Positions 32,222-43,839 of a DNA stretch of 64,000 bases are shown in pieces; within the stretch, counting starts at the first letter, position 1, and every line of letters begins with the position of its first letter. The stretch covers positions 92,356,592-92,420,591 of the forward strand of contig CM075729.1 in NCBI GenBank assembly GCA_037974335.1, read 5' to 3'. The stretch comes from Prionace glauca. Lineage: Eukaryota; Chordata; Chondrichthyes; Carcharhiniformes; Carcharhinidae. Under the pieces are notes generated by a model that had not been told where the DNA came from, searched no databases, and saw only the letters and a program-made list of their open reading frames with translations. A program made the position numbers and the translations under genes.

Positions 32222-32563
32222 TTGGTGGCACGGTAGCACAGTGGTTAGCACTGCTGCTTCACAGCTCCAGGGTCCTGGGTTCGATTCCCGGCTCGGGTCA
32301 CTGCCTGTGTGGAGTTTGCACATTCTCCTCGTGTCTGCGTGGGTTTTCTCCGGGTGCTCCGGTTTCCTCCCACAGTCCAAAGATGTGCGGGTTAGGTTCA
32401 TTGGCTATGCTAAAATTGCCCCTTAGTATCCTGGGATGTGTAGGTTAGAGGGATTAGCAGGTAAAATGTGTAGGGATATGGGGATAGGGTCTGGGTGGGA
32501 TTGTGTTCGGTGCAGACTCGATGGGCCGAAGGGCCTGTTTCTGCACTGTAGGGTTCTAAAAAA
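32222..32563 (+). mobile_element. V-SINE, complete copy
   Basis: tRNA-like head with an A box (TAGCACAGTGG at about 32233) and a perfect B box (GGTTCGATTCC at about 32279), the V-SINE central domain (GTGTGGAGTTTGCACATTCT, CTCCGGGTGCTCCGGTTTCC, CAGTCCAAAGATGTGCGGGT), and a 3' tail GATGGGCCGAAGGGCCTGTT shared with CR1. CAACAT-like bases at both ends suggest a target duplication. V-SINEs are transcribed by RNA polymerase III and moved by a partner LINE; the shared tail points to CR1. Confidence 0.95.
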
Positions 32564-34170
32564 AAACATCTTATCCACCTCTATCAGGTCACCCCTCATC
32601 CTTCATCTCTCCAAGGAGAAAAGGCCGAGCTCCCTCAACCTATCCTCATAAGGCATGCCACCCAATCCAGGTAACATCCTTGTAAATCTCCTCTGCACCA
32701 TTTCTGTAGCTTCCACATCCTTCCTGTAAAGAGGCAACATCGAGGGCCGAAGGGCCTGTACTGCACTGTAATGTTCTATGTTCTATGACCAGAACTGAGA
32801 CACCTTGATGCCACGTTTACTCAAATGCTGCCTTGATGTTAAGGGCAGTCTCTCTCACCTCACCTCTGGAGTTCAGCTCTTTTGTCCATGTTTGAAACAA
32901 AACTGTAATGAGGTCAGGAGCTGAGTGACCCTGGCAGAACACAAACTGAGTGTCAGTGAGCAGGTTATTGCTGAGTAAATGCTACTCGATAGAACTGTCA
33001 ACATTTTCAATCACTTTACTGATGATTGAGAGTGGATTGATGGGGCGGTAAGAGGCCAGAATAGATTTATCCTGGTTTTTGATATACAGGACATACCTGG
33101 ACAATTTTCCACATTGCCGGATAAATGCCAGTTTTGGAGATGTACTGGAACAGCTTGGTTGGGGGTGCGGAAAGTTCTGGAGCACAAGTCTTCAGGCCTA
33201 TTGCTGGAATATTATCAGGACCCAGAGTCGCTGCTGTATCTGGTCACAAATGTATCAGCTTTATCTTTTGCACTGATGTGCTGAGCTCCTCCAGAATTAA
33301 AGATGGGGATATTTGTGGAGCCTCCTCCTCCTTGTTTAATTGTCCCCCACCATTCACAACTGGACATGGACTGCAGAGCTTTGATCTGATCCATTGGCTG
33401 TGGGATGGGTCAGCTCTGTCTATCACTTGCTGTTTGACACACAGTCTCTGTGTTGAAGCTTCACCAGATTAACACCTAATTTTTCAGTGTATCTGCTGTT
33501 GCTCCTGCCATCCCCTCCTGCACTCTTTATTGAACCAGGGTTGATCCCCTGGCTTGGTGGTAATGGTAGAGTGGGGGATATACTGGACCATGAGGTTACA
33601 GATTGTGGTTGAGTACAATTCTGCTGCTGCTGATGGCCCACAGCGCCTCATGGATGCCCAGTTTTGAGTTTCTAGATCTGTTTGAAATCTATCCCATTTA
33701 ACACGGTGGTAGTGCCACACAACACGATGGAGGGTATCCTCAATGTGAAGATGGGATTCTATCTCCACAAGGACTGTGCGGTGGTCACTCCCACTGATAC
33801 TGCCATGGACAGATCCATCTGTAACAGGCAGGTTGGTGAGGGTGAGGTCAAGTATGTTTCTCCCTCTTGTTGGTTCCCTCCCCACCTGCCGCAGTCCCAG
33901 TCTAGCAGCGATGTCCTTTAGGACCCAGCCAGCTCGGTGTGTGGTGGTGCTACTGAGTAACTCTTGGTGATGGACATTGAATTCCCCACCCAGAGTACAT
34001 TCTGTGTCCTTACCACCCTCAGTGCTTCCTCCAAGTGGTGTTCAACATGGAGGAGAACTGATTCATCAGCTGAGGGGGGGACGGTCTGTGGTAACCAGAG
34101 GAGGTTTCCTTGTCCGTGTTTGACACGGTACCGAGAGACTACATGGAGTCTGGAATGTTGTTGAGGATTC

Positions 34171-34550
34171 CCAGGATAACTCCCTCCTGACTGTATCCCA
34201 CTGTGCCTTCTGTGCTGGGAGATTGGAGGTAGTGAACACGGTTCACCATTTTCTCCCGTCTCAGTAACAAACATCCAGCTGCTCTGAGCTCCTTCTTTCA
34301 CTTCCTCTGTTGGTTACGTTTCAATCTTCCGATCTGACAGTCTTTGCAGTTATTTTTGACACTGGGGATTTGTGCTGTGGTCTGAATCTCTAACAATAAC
34401 TGTCCAATCAGTGAAAAGAACAGCAGCTCAGAGCAGTCAGGACTGAGGAGCCAGGCTCACTGGGAAACACATTGGGAAGATCAAAGCCATGGTCTTCATC
34501 TCCCGATACAAACTCCATCCCTCCCCCTGAGCACTGTCTGCTGCTCAACC
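34171..34550. repeat. Outer part of the left arm of the inverted duplication
   Basis: About 375 bases nearly identical, reversed, to 57985-58370: CTTCCGATCTGACAGTC, CTGTCCAATCAGTGAAAAG, AGCCATGGTCTTCATCTCCC. No coding evidence. Confidence 0.9.
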
Positions 34551-35149
34551 AGACTCTCTACAACATGAGCAGTGACAGGCAGGGACTGAGGAAATGGGAG
34601 TTTCGGCTGTTTAGATGGTCCCTGTCGGTGGAAGTCTTGAAGATTCCTCCCACCCCCTCCACTGCGAGTGTTTTTTTTGTTCAAGTCTGAAAGTTTAATG
34701 TTGTTCAGATAATTGTTATCCGAATGGAAATATACATATCTCTCTATTTGTGTGTGTTTGTGTACAATGAAGAATTTGTGTGTGTGAGCTTTCATGTCTT
34801 TCCTTCCCTAATTTCTCATTTGTGTGTGAAGTTTCAGCAATTTGAAACTTCACAATGTGGATAATGAGTTGGATTCAAGGACAATATAATAAAACAAAGC
34901 AAAGTTTGAAGTTATGAGGTTTGAGTTGAGATTTCTGTCCTAAAAGCAGAGTTTGATTGTTCTGTAAAGATACACCAGCTTTTCCCTGTGTTGAAAATGA
35001 AGAGATTTGTAGCAGCCTCTTGCAGACAAACACAGAGTGAACTCTTTGCAACAACAGCTTAAACTTTCAGATTGCTGAATCCATTCCCCTGAGAGAATGG
35101 ACCTTGTGTTTTTATTTCCAGAGAACCACAAATGGAACAAGATTGGCAG
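34551..35149. other. Unassigned DNA
   Basis: AT-rich, no gene or repeat recognised. Confidence 0.4.
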
Positions 35150-35655
35150 CAGCATTGAGACTCGGAGAATTCACCGGCTGATACCGGAGATGTGGGGGTT
35201 AGCTTATGAAGAGAGATGGAATAGACTGGGCCTGTACTCTTTAGAGTTTAGAAGGCTGAGGGGAGATCTTATAGAAACTAACAAGATAATGAAGGGGCTG
35301 GATAGGGTAGAGGTAGAGAAATTCTTTCCATTTAGAAAGGAAAACAGAACTAGAGGGCACAGCCTCAAAATAAGAGGGGGCAGTTTAGAACGGAGTTGAA
35401 GAGGAACTTCTTCACTCAAAGGGTGGTGAATCTCTGGAATTCCCCGCCCATTGAACTAGTGGAGGCTACTTCGTTGAATATATTTAAGTCATGGGTAGAT
35501 AGATTTCTGATATACAACGGAATTAAGGGTTATGGGGAGAAAGCAGGAAAGTGGAACTGATCCACTTCAGATCAGCCATGATCTTATTGAATGGTGGGGC
35601 AGGCTCGAAGGGCTAGATGGCCTACTCCTGCTCCTATTTCTTATGTTCTTATGAA
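35150..35655 (+). mobile_element. LINE C, 3' fragment
   Basis: RT C-terminal part: [54 protein letters not shown], then in another frame FFTQRVVNLWNSPP, and the tail GATCAGCCATGATCTTATTGA...TTCTTATGTTCTTAT. A shift at about 35390 breaks the frame. Confidence 0.88.
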
Positions 35656-35689
35656 TTGATCTGAAGATTTTTATTGCCACAGCATACTC

Positions 35690-36030
35690 ATGGCTTAGAA
35701 CCAGGCGGAACAGTGGTTAACACTGCTTCCTCTCACAACTCCAGGGACGTGGGTTTGATTCCCGGCTTGTGTCACTGTGGAGTTTGCACATTCGCCCCGT
35801 GTCTGCGTGGGTTTTCTCCAGATGCTCCGGTTGCCTCCCACAGTCAAAGATGTGTGGGTTAGGTTGGTTGGCCGTGCTAAATTTTACCCCTTAGTGTCCC
35901 GGGATGTGGAGGTTCGAGAGATTAGTGGGGTAAATATGTGGGGTTCTGGGGGTAGGGCCTGGGATGGAATTGTTGTCGGTGTAGATTCAATGGGCTGAAT
36001 GGACACTGCACAATAGGGATTCTGTGGAAA
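35690..36030 (+). mobile_element. V-SINE
   Basis: tRNA-like head (GGAACAGTGGTTAACACTGC, B box GGTTTGATTCC), core (GTGGAGTTTGCACATTC, GGGTTTTCTCCAGATGCTCC) and a decayed 3' end (GATTCAATGGGCTGAATGG). Confidence 0.88.
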
Positions 36031-37317
36031 ATGATTTAACCCCTTCAGGATCACTGTTATTTTATGCCTGGGGACAGGAGATCTGATATGGACACACTGA
36101 ACAATGAGAATCAGTTCTTTTAGCAAGTGACCTTTGAAAAACGATGATGTTATCTGAGATAAAGAATATGTGTTGATAAAAACATGGCACTTTCAATCTG
36201 GATACAAAGTCACACACGTCAGGAAGAGGGAGTTTCAATTTTGATCGTGGAAATTATAATTTGAAGATTTGAGCTTTGGGTCATGATCAAGTTCTCAACA
36301 GGAAATGTTTATTTTAGAAGATTTGACAACAATTGACACAAATCCAAATGCTGAAAGCTTCTGTGCTGGAAGAAGAGTTTAAAATGTGTTTGTCTCTTCC
36401 CAAAATATAAACCCGAAAGTTTGATGGATGCAATTTGTAGCAGAGTTAAAGAAGGCAGCTCAACAACAAAACTGTTCGGATCTGGAATCATTTTAAAATC
36501 ACCAGCAACGATCTCCAGAGTTACTTTCAAAAGAATAGAATGTTGTTTGAGAGAAAGAAGAGAAAGAAACAAAACGTGTTAATGTCTCGAATCAAATAGA
36601 AAGGCCTGATTTCTATTTTAAAATTATTCTGAGTGTAGGCCTGAGGCCTGTTGTTGTCACTAACTTTTACAATTTTGTATTTAACATTTTATTTCTGCTC
36701 TACTTTGATTTGTAAGATTTGAACTCATTTTGTGTTTTCTCACTTGATCCACATTGATCTTAACCCAGCTGTGATTGTGCTCTGATTCATTCAGATGAAG
36801 AATCAGGGTAAGCTGTTTCTCCAGACTGTGTTTTCTCTCTGTACTGACCACACAGCTGTTGTTCAGACTCGATCTTTTGTTTCTCCACTTTCTCAAGCTA
36901 GAATATTAAAAGAAGTTGTTTCTTGTTCATTACAGGTACTGTTCTACCGCATTCTGTGAGCCTTGGACTACAGACCAAATCGCTGAGGAATTTTATCTGC
37001 TGTGTTCACCTGAAGCATCAGAAGATGACGTTTAATTGATGGACATAACAGCTGATTGATGACAGATGTGAAGACACCATCAAGAGCTCCGTCAACAAGC
37101 TGAATATTACAAAGGCTGCTTAACATTAAGGTTCCTATGGGAAGAGCTGAGATTTATTTTGGGACAGACAGTGTCACAGTCTTCACAAGGCTGGAATGGA
37201 ACCAGAAATCCAGGTTAAAGAGACATTGTTTCAGAGACTCAGTGCTGCAGCCAAGGTGGAATAGTCACCCAGGGACAACAGCAGGAAGGGTTAGAAATGG
37301 AAACGTTATAAAAACAT
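36031..37317. other. Unassigned DNA, 1.3 kb
   Basis: No SINE, LINE or gene recognised. Short open frames on both strands show no known domain. Confidence 0.4.
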
Positions 37318-37478
37318 TATTTATTAGTGAAACCAGAGCACTCGGAGGAAACCCATGCAGACACGGGGAGAACATGCAGACTCTGCACAGACAGTGACCC
37401 AAGCCGGGATTCGAACCCTGGTCCCTGGAGCTGTGAGGCATCAGTACTAATCACTACGCCACTATGCCACCCCTTAAG
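37318..37478 (-). mobile_element. V-SINE 5' part
   Basis: Reverse complement gives the tRNA-like head (GGGTTCGAATCCCGG-type B box) and core up to GGTTTCCTCCGAGTGCTCTG. The 3' half is missing. Confidence 0.85.
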
Positions 37479-37621
37479 TGACTGACTCTTGTGCTCACCC
37501 ATTGGGGTTACTGAGCCACTTGAGAATGTGTGTACCCAGGGAAGGGTAAAGTGTGCACCAATTCTGGGGGAGTTGTTGTGGATCAGAGCAAATTGGATTA
37601 TTGTTTGTCTTCAAACAAACA

Positions 37622-38470
37622 CAAGACATAAGACTATAAGACATACGAGCAGAATTCGGCCACTTGGCCCATTGAGTTTGCTCCACCATTCTATCATGGC
37701 TGATATTTTTCTTATCCCCATTTTCATGTCTTTTCCCCATAATCCCTTCTCCCCTTATTAATCAAGAACCTATCTATCAGGGTCTTAAAGATACTCAATG
37801 ACCTGGCCTCCTCAGCCTTCTACGGCAAAGAGTTCCACAGATTCACCACTCTCTGGCTGAAAACATTCCTCCTTATCTCTGTTTTCAAAGATCATCCTTT
37901 AGCCTGAGATCGTGCTCTCTGGTTCTGGTTTTTCCTACCAGTGGAAACATCCTCTCCATGTCCACTCTATCCAAGCCTCGCAGTGTCCTGTAAGTTTCAA
38001 TAAGATCCCCCCGCTCAACCTTCTAAACTCCAGTGAGTACAGACCGAGAGTCCTCAATCGTTCCTCATAGACAAGCTCTTCATTGCACGGATCACTCTTG
38101 TGAACCTTGTCTGGAGCCTTTTACAAGGGATCCAGGGATCCCTTTTAGCCTTTTAAATCGGTTGGACTAAAACCTGGTGTTGTCAGACTTTTTACCGCCT
38201 TTTACAAGGCCAGCACATCCTTCCTTCGATATGGGGCACAACATTGCTCACAATATTGCAAATGGGGTCTGACCAGAGCCTGATACAGCCTCAGAAGTAC
38301 ATTCCTGCTCTTGTATTCAAACCCTCTCGATATGAATGCCAACATTGTATTTTCCTTCCTAATTGTCGACTGAACCTGCACGCTAACCTTAAGACAATCT
38401 TGAATAATGATTCCCAAGTCCCTTTGTGTTTCTAATTTCCTAAGCATTTTCCCATTTAGAAAATAGTCTA
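37622..38470 (-). mobile_element. LINE C fragment with a small repeat inserted
   Basis: 3' end at the left (ATAAGACATACGAGCAG...GGCCACTTGGCCCA, reversed group C tail), RT words NVLLRLYQALVRPHLQYCEQ at the right. Between 38130 and 38205 it is interrupted by a piece of the ACTAAAACCTGGTGTTGTCAG repeat; the word CCTTTTACAAGG occurs on both sides (about 38116-38127 and 38207-38218), a 12-base direct repeat likely to be its target duplication. Confidence 0.82.
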
Positions 38471-39545
38471 TGCCTCCGACTGTCTTCTATTCTTCAGATA
38501 TATACAAAGTGCTTTCTCCTTTCAATAAAGTTATCTTTCTTCCTTTCCATACACACTATCTTTCTTATATATTTTATCAATTATCATTGTCATATTATCA
38601 TTATTCAATAAAGTGGTTGTTTTAACATAATCCTTGTCCCAGTCGTTCATTCCCGTTATGTCCAGAGTCCGGTTCTGAACCTCAGTGAGACTCTGAAAGG
38701 AACTCTCACCGCTCCTTACATGAAAACACTTTATTGGACTGTAAAGTCCCTCCAGGCAAACTGAACCAGATAAGTTACTAACTATTATCTGTGTAAAAGG
38801 TTTGAGCAAATAATTCAGGGTCAGAGAGAATTTGGGGAAAAGGACACAACGTACAAACTATTGAAGAGACCTGAATTTAATAATCTGGCCATTAGCTGTG
38901 ACTTTGGAACCAGACAGGGGGAGATAAACAAAGATCCAGAGTGAGAGACTTCCCCACCCCACCAACCTTCTTTGACATGAAATGTCAATGTTAAAAGGGC
39001 CTAAAGTGTAAGAAAACAGTTTTTAAACGATCGAGGCAATAGAGAAAGTGACTTTAAGAGAATCTTCAGATGATCGTGGCCAGAAGGAATAAAAAACTGA
39101 AAGTAAAATGAGAAGGAATCTGTGTTTGAGACAATCGGAGGGTCTGGGAAAGTCACATTTCCCAACATTTGACTACAAGTTGGGTTCAGGTAAAGGGAGA
39201 GCTGGACAAAGGATGGGTGGGTGTATTAGTGAGCGTATTAATCAGCTACACAAAGTAGGAACACAGGATTAACACCATGATGACAGGCAGAGCTGGGAGT
39301 GAAGATACTGGGCCATTGAAAGAGAAGAGAAGAAGCTACATTGTAGAGTTGTGTAGACAGCTTCAGGGTTTGAGGTCTGAGCTCACACAGCAGCAGGAGG
39401 TAGAAGAACGGGAAAGAAATGACGGGGAGCAACTCCCCCAGGACATGCCAGTGACCCAGCCACCGGACGAAGGGACAGGCTGTCCCGAAAGCTTGCGGCG
39501 TTTGCTACAAATAAACCTGTTTGAACTTTAAACTGGTGTTGTGGG
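38471..39545. other. Unassigned DNA ending in an interspersed-repeat tail
   Basis: No gene recognised. 39460-39545 (CGAAAGCTTGCGGCG, CAAATAAACCTGTTTGAACT, CTGGTGTTGTGGGACTTC) is the tail of the same interspersed repeat found at 4619 and 38160. The open frame 39277-39531 runs into that tail. Confidence 0.5.
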
Positions 39546-41150
39546 ACTTCTTTGTGTTCTGTCAAGATGCCAATTTTGTATCCATTTTGATACCTCACCC
39601 TGGATTCCGTGAGATTTCACTCTGTGCAACAACCTACCATACAGTCCCTTGTCAAAGCCCTTGCTAAAGTCCATGTGAAAAACATCAACTGCACTGCCCT
39701 CATTAACCTTCTTGGTTATCCCTTCAAAAAACTCAATCAAATTTGTGAGACTCCTCCTGACTCTTTTCTTACCCAGGAGGTGGTTGTAGAGAGTTGTTTT
39801 TCAAACTGGAGGCCTGTGACCAGTGTTGTGCCTCAGGGATCATAGAATCATAGAAACCCTCAATGCAGAAGGAGACCATTCAGCCCATCGAGTCTGAACT
39901 GACCACAATCCCACTCAGGGCCCTACCTCCATATCCCTACATGTTTACCTGCTAATTCCTCTAATCTACACATCTCAGGACTCTAAGTGGTCATTTTTAG
40001 CATAGCCATTCAACCTAACCAGTACATCTTTGGACTGTGGGAGGAAACCGGAGCACCCGGAGGAAACACATGCAGACATAAGGAGAACGTGCAAACTTCA
40101 CACAGACAGTGACCCAAGCCAGGAATTGAACCCAGATCCCTGGAGCTGTGAAGCAGCAGTGCTAACCACTGTGCTATCGTGCCACCCGATGGATCAGTGC
40201 TGGGCCCACTGTTTTTTGTCATTTATATTAATGATTTGGACGAGAATATAGGGGGTATGGTTAGTAAGCTTGCAGATGACACCAAGATAAGTGGCAGGGT
40301 GGGCAGTGACAGATGCTGGATCTTGATCAATTGGGCCAGTGGGCTGATGAATGGCAGATGGAGTTTAATTTAGACAAATGTGAGGTAATGCATGTTGGTA
40401 GTTTAAACCAGGGTGGGGCTTACTCACTTAATGGTAGGGCACTGGGGAGAGTTACAGAACAAAGAAATCTAGGGGTACATGTTCATAGCTGGTTGAAAGT
40501 GGAGTCACCGGTGGACAGAGGGGTGAAGAAGGCATTCGGCATGCTTGGTTTCATCGGTCAGAACATTGAATACAGGAGTTGGGACATCTTGTAAAAGTTG
40601 TACAAGACATTGGTAAGGCCACACTTGGAATACTGTGTGCAATTCTGGTCACCCTATTACTGAAAGGATATTATTAAACTAGAAAGAGTGCAGAAAAGAT
40701 TTACTGGGATGCTACCGGGACTTGATGGATTGAGTAAGAAGGAGAGGCTGAATAGACTAGGACTTTTTTCTCTGGAGTGTAGGAGGCTGAGGGATGACCT
40801 TATATAATGAGGGGCTCCTTGAAAGTGGAGTCACAGGTGGACAGAGTGGTGAAGAAGGCATTCGGCGTACTTGGTTTCATCGGTCAGAACATTGAATACA
40901 GGAGTTGGGACATCTTGTAAAATTGTACAAGACATTAGTAAGGCCACACTTGGAATACTGTGTGCAATTCTGGTCACCCTATTACTGAAAGGATATTATT
41001 AAACTAGAAAGAGTGCAGAAAAGATTCACAAGGTTGCTACCAGGACTTGATGGATTGAGTTATAAGGAGAGGCTGAATAGACTGGGACTTTTTTCTCTGG
41101 AGCATTGGAGGCTGAGGGATGAGCTTATATAATGAGGGGCATAGACAAGA
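39546..41150 (+). mobile_element. CR1 LINE with 5' inversion, a SINE and a tandem duplication
   Basis: 39546-39772 reads on the - strand (IEFFEGITKKVNEGSAVDV, HMDFSKGFDK, WIQNWHLDRTQR). From 39773 the + strand continues at the next codons of RT (VVVESCFSNWRPVTSVVPQGS), is cut by a V-SINE, and resumes at VLGPLFFVIYINDLDEN, with the catalytic position as LADD in place of FADD. This is the layout made by twin priming. The last part is doubled: about 40490-40815 and 40816-41140 are direct repeats with a period of about 325. Many stops. Confidence 0.9.
39843..40190 (-). mobile_element. V-SINE inserted in CR1
   Basis: A near-complete - strand copy with the tRNA-like head at the right (GTGGCACGATAGCACAGTGG read reversed) and the 3' end AGAATCATAGAAACCCTC at the left. 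GGATCA is doubled at its edges (39837-39842, 40191-40196). Confidence 0.95.
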
Positions 41151-41534
41151 TAGATAGACAAGGTATCTCTCCCATGTCACCTGAAATCTATGCCCTGTAG
41201 TTCTAGACTAACCTACCTTTGGAAAAAGATGTTGACTATCTACTTTATCACTGCCCCTTATTATTTTACAGACCTCTATCAGATCACCCCTCGGGCTCCT
41301 ATGTGTCAGGAAAAAAATTCAATATCTTTCCCCAAAAGTAGGGGAGGTTAATGACAATATGAGAATCTGGTACTGAATCATGGAATTACATCATCTGCTC
41401 CTGTGGAATACCCTGAAACCCATCAGTAACAATTCTGCCATTGTGTTTCCCTTAAACTTCTTTAAGAGGCTTTCATGACAGTCCAAACCTCCCTTACACA
41501 CTGCTGCATTCTCACACAAGATTACTTTCTCTCT
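41151..41534. mobile_element. Small CR1 pieces in mixed orientation, then unassigned
   Basis: 41160-41310 reads on the - strand as an RT piece (CCCATGTCACCTGAAATCTA... reversed); 41310-41340 (TTCAATATCTTTCCCCAAAAG) returns to the + strand. 41350-41534 is unassigned. Confidence 0.5.
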
Positions 41535-41865
41535 CACAGAACCCCTACAGTGCAGAAGGAGACCGATCAGCCCATTGACAACAATCCCATCCACCCCCTA
41601 TCCCCATAAATCCATTTATTTAACCTGCTAATCCCTCTAACCTACATATGTTGGGACACAAATGGTCAATTTAGCTTGGCCAATCAACCTAACCTGCACA
41701 TCTTTGCATTGTGGGAGGAAACTGGAGTACCTGGGGGAAACCCATGCAGACACTGGGCAGAACGTGCAAACTCCACACAGACAGTCACGGGGAGCTGGAA
41801 TTGAACCCAGGTCCCTGGTGCTGTGAGGCAGCAGTGCGAACTACTGTGCCATCATCCAGCCGAGC
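41535..41865 (-). mobile_element. V-SINE
   Basis: Reverse complement: tRNA-like head (B box GGTTCAATTCC), core, CTGATCGGTCTCCTTCTGCACTGT tail. Complete but diverged. Confidence 0.9.
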
Positions 41866-42779
41866 CATTTATTTCACACACTAACACAGGGAATGCTGGA
41901 AAATCTCAGCAGGTCTGACAGCATCTGTGGGGGCAGAGAAAAGAGCCAACGTTTTGAGTCTTGAAGGGGAGCGACTACCCAGGAGATGCCAGGGTGAGGG
42001 ATAAGGTAATGGTTCAGCTGGAACCGAAACACCCGGGATTTGTGTCAGATTTCAGCATGTGTAGTATTTTGCTTTTATTTGAGACATTTATTTTATTGAA
42101 TCTTTATTTAACCTGGTGAGTCAATTGAGAACCAATTCTCATTTACAACAACAACCTGACCAAGAGGCAAATGCAGCAGCAACAGAAATGACAAAATACA
42201 ATTGAGTGAAAGACTAAAAACAGCCCAATACAAATTCACAGTGACAGAGAATTGATAGTTTAGTCAGTACAAGGATCAGTTAACAGAGATTTAACCTTTC
42301 AGTGAAAGGTTTCCATGGACAGGATGAGATTCCTATCTGCAGGATTACAGACTGACATTAATCACATCTTCTGCTCACAGATCCCTGACTCCTTTACGGT
42401 GACAAACTCTCATCGTGTGGGTCAGACCCTCACTGGTTATGTATTCAGTCCAAGGTGGGACACAATGTTAAACATCGACACTACCCCAGACCCAATGTCT
42501 CGGGTTGCGGTGGAGAGAACCCTGACCACAACCAGAAAGTTTGTGGAACAAAACAATCGAACAATCCCAAGGGGAAGGGGGCAGGTGAACCTGGTCACAG
42601 GAAAGACTAGGAAACTGGAGGATTCAGTGAGAAATGGAGGGGAGATGGTGAGAATGCAGAATAAATGGAGGGAAGTAGGAGGGTGACAGCAGCTGGTGAA
42701 ACAGTTCCAGTTGAATAGTTAGTCTGTGTATTTGATGTTATCAGAGACTGTTGCTGTCCAAAGTGGTCCAGATGCTGAT
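41866..42779. other. Interspersed-repeat pieces and unassigned DNA
   Basis: 41885-41970 (GGAATGCTGGAAAATCTCAGCAGGTCTGAC...) looks like part of a repeat. 42100-42170 (ACCTGGTGAGTCAATTGAGAAC, CTCATTTACAACAACAACCTG) resembles a repeat word widespread in fish genomes. The frame at 42315-42686 has no recognisable domain. Confidence 0.35.
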
Positions 42780-43059
42780 TGTAATAACTGGAGGAGACTG
42801 GATTTGGAAATAACAAAGTAAAGGCTTTATTGATGAGAAGAACTATTTACAATGAAGGGTTTAACAACACAACCACACAGGTCTCCTCCCAACAACATCC
42901 TGACTCCAACTGAAGCCTCCAGCCCCAGGAATGATCGCCCTCACTCCCGATTGGCCCAGGTTCACATCCTCACACTCCATTGGCTCTGGCCTGGTCATAT
43001 GGCCTGTGAAGGACTGCCCCTTAAAGGGACCAGGCTCACACACTCCTTCCCCCGTAACA
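42780..43059 (-). repeat. 3' LTR of the gypsy fossil
   Basis: 280 bases, TG...CA ended. On the - strand it starts TGTTACGGGGGAAGG and ends GTTATTACA, with AATAAAGCC as polyadenylation signal near 42822-42830. The start word is typical of fish Ty3/gypsy LTRs. Confidence 0.85.
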
Positions 43060-43839
43060 TCTTGGACTCCCTGTGATAAAACAAAAACTACAACAGTTAA
43101 CACACAGGCAGAGAAACAACAATATTACAGAAGGGACACCAGGGAAAGACAGTTCATAATGTCAGCTGGTCCAGAGATTTCTGGAACCTTGTGGAACACT
43201 GCAACTCTATCAGGGGCACTTCAGCAGCCATCGATACAGGATCCACTGATGGGGTGGATGTACTAACCACCTCTGGAGCTAGGCCCTGGACGGCCCTTTC
43301 CTCTGCCTTACCCACCCAAGCCAGACGCTGCCTTGGCCTCACCATGGACATGGAACTGTCTTGTTCAGAGGCTGCTACACACAAACTGGATGTGGGGTCT
43401 AATTGCTCATCTCCTGGAACTTGCTCTATTCTCGTGTGAAGGTAGCCAACATGCTCTTTAACTCAGTGGCCCTGTGTTTCCCCATCTTTTCCACAACTCT
43501 CCCTGGCACCCAGGCAGGTCCACCACCCAAATTCCCTCTTAATATAAAGTTGCCATCATTAAACAATCTGTCCCCTTTCTGAGAGTCACGATACCCTTTC
43601 TGAGAGGATTGCTGAGACTCCACTCTCCCCGACAAATTTGGGAACATTAAATCTAAACAGGTACACAGGCACCGACCCATTAACAACTCTGCAGGCGTGA
43701 CTCCGACATGACCCCAGTGATGGTGTGAGGTGTAGTGTTATAGGACAGCAAATAACTGGCCAATCGCAATGGTAGCGGTCCATGAACCTGCTTCTCATGG
43801 AGTCTTGAACATCTGCATGGCTCACTCCTGTTGTACCTC

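Larger units (their letters stand above)
28037..32802 (-). mobile_element. CR1 LINE inserted in LINE B, itself split by a CR1 and a V-SINE
   Basis: The outer element of the block, on the - strand. Its 3' end is at 28037-28274 (CATAGAAAATCTACAGCACA, then FFTQRPVGVWNGLPATVVEADLIESFKRLLDKDM read on the - strand). Its RT continues at 32107-32221 and 32564-32735. The first gap holds a nearly full-length CR1 in the opposite direction, the second a V-SINE. At 32736-32790 a stray + strand CR1 tail (GGGCCGAAGGGCCTGT, ATGTTCTATG) is present. Confidence 0.8.
26970..34170 (-). mobile_element. LINE B, long copy interrupted by a CR1 block
   Basis: Two pieces of one element. The 5' piece (34170-32803) shows the end of the endonuclease (TRGRNILDLTLTNLPV and SGSDHRTV near 33870-33780), DQPWFNKECRRGWQEQQQ (33520) and early RT (ASYRPINPLSIISKVIE near 33020). 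The 3' piece (28036-26970) shows the later RT (CLINNLPSIIRSEVGMFANDCTMFS, 27880-27780; WTDNWQITIIPQKWQAMTISNKREF, 27730-27645) and the 3' UTR ending in TAATAAATGTT. The 4-base word CCTT is doubled on both sides of the inserted block (28033-28036, 32803-32806). Several frame breaks. The 3' piece and its flank occur again, inverted, at 58371-60900. Confidence 0.85.

Noticed and set aside
32222-32300. tRNA gene
   Set aside because: A and B boxes are present but they belong to the V-SINE head, with no cloverleaf acceptor stem closure and with SINE core following.
36309-36896. Two - strand frames of 71-87 residues
   Set aside because: AT-rich DNA, no recognisable protein family.
39277-39531. 84-residue frame rich in Glu and Gln followed by AATAAA
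   Set aside because: It runs into the tail of an interspersed repeat, which supplies the AATAAA; no domain.
42315-42686. 123-residue open frame
   Set aside because: No domain, no splice or promoter context, unremarkable length for this base composition.
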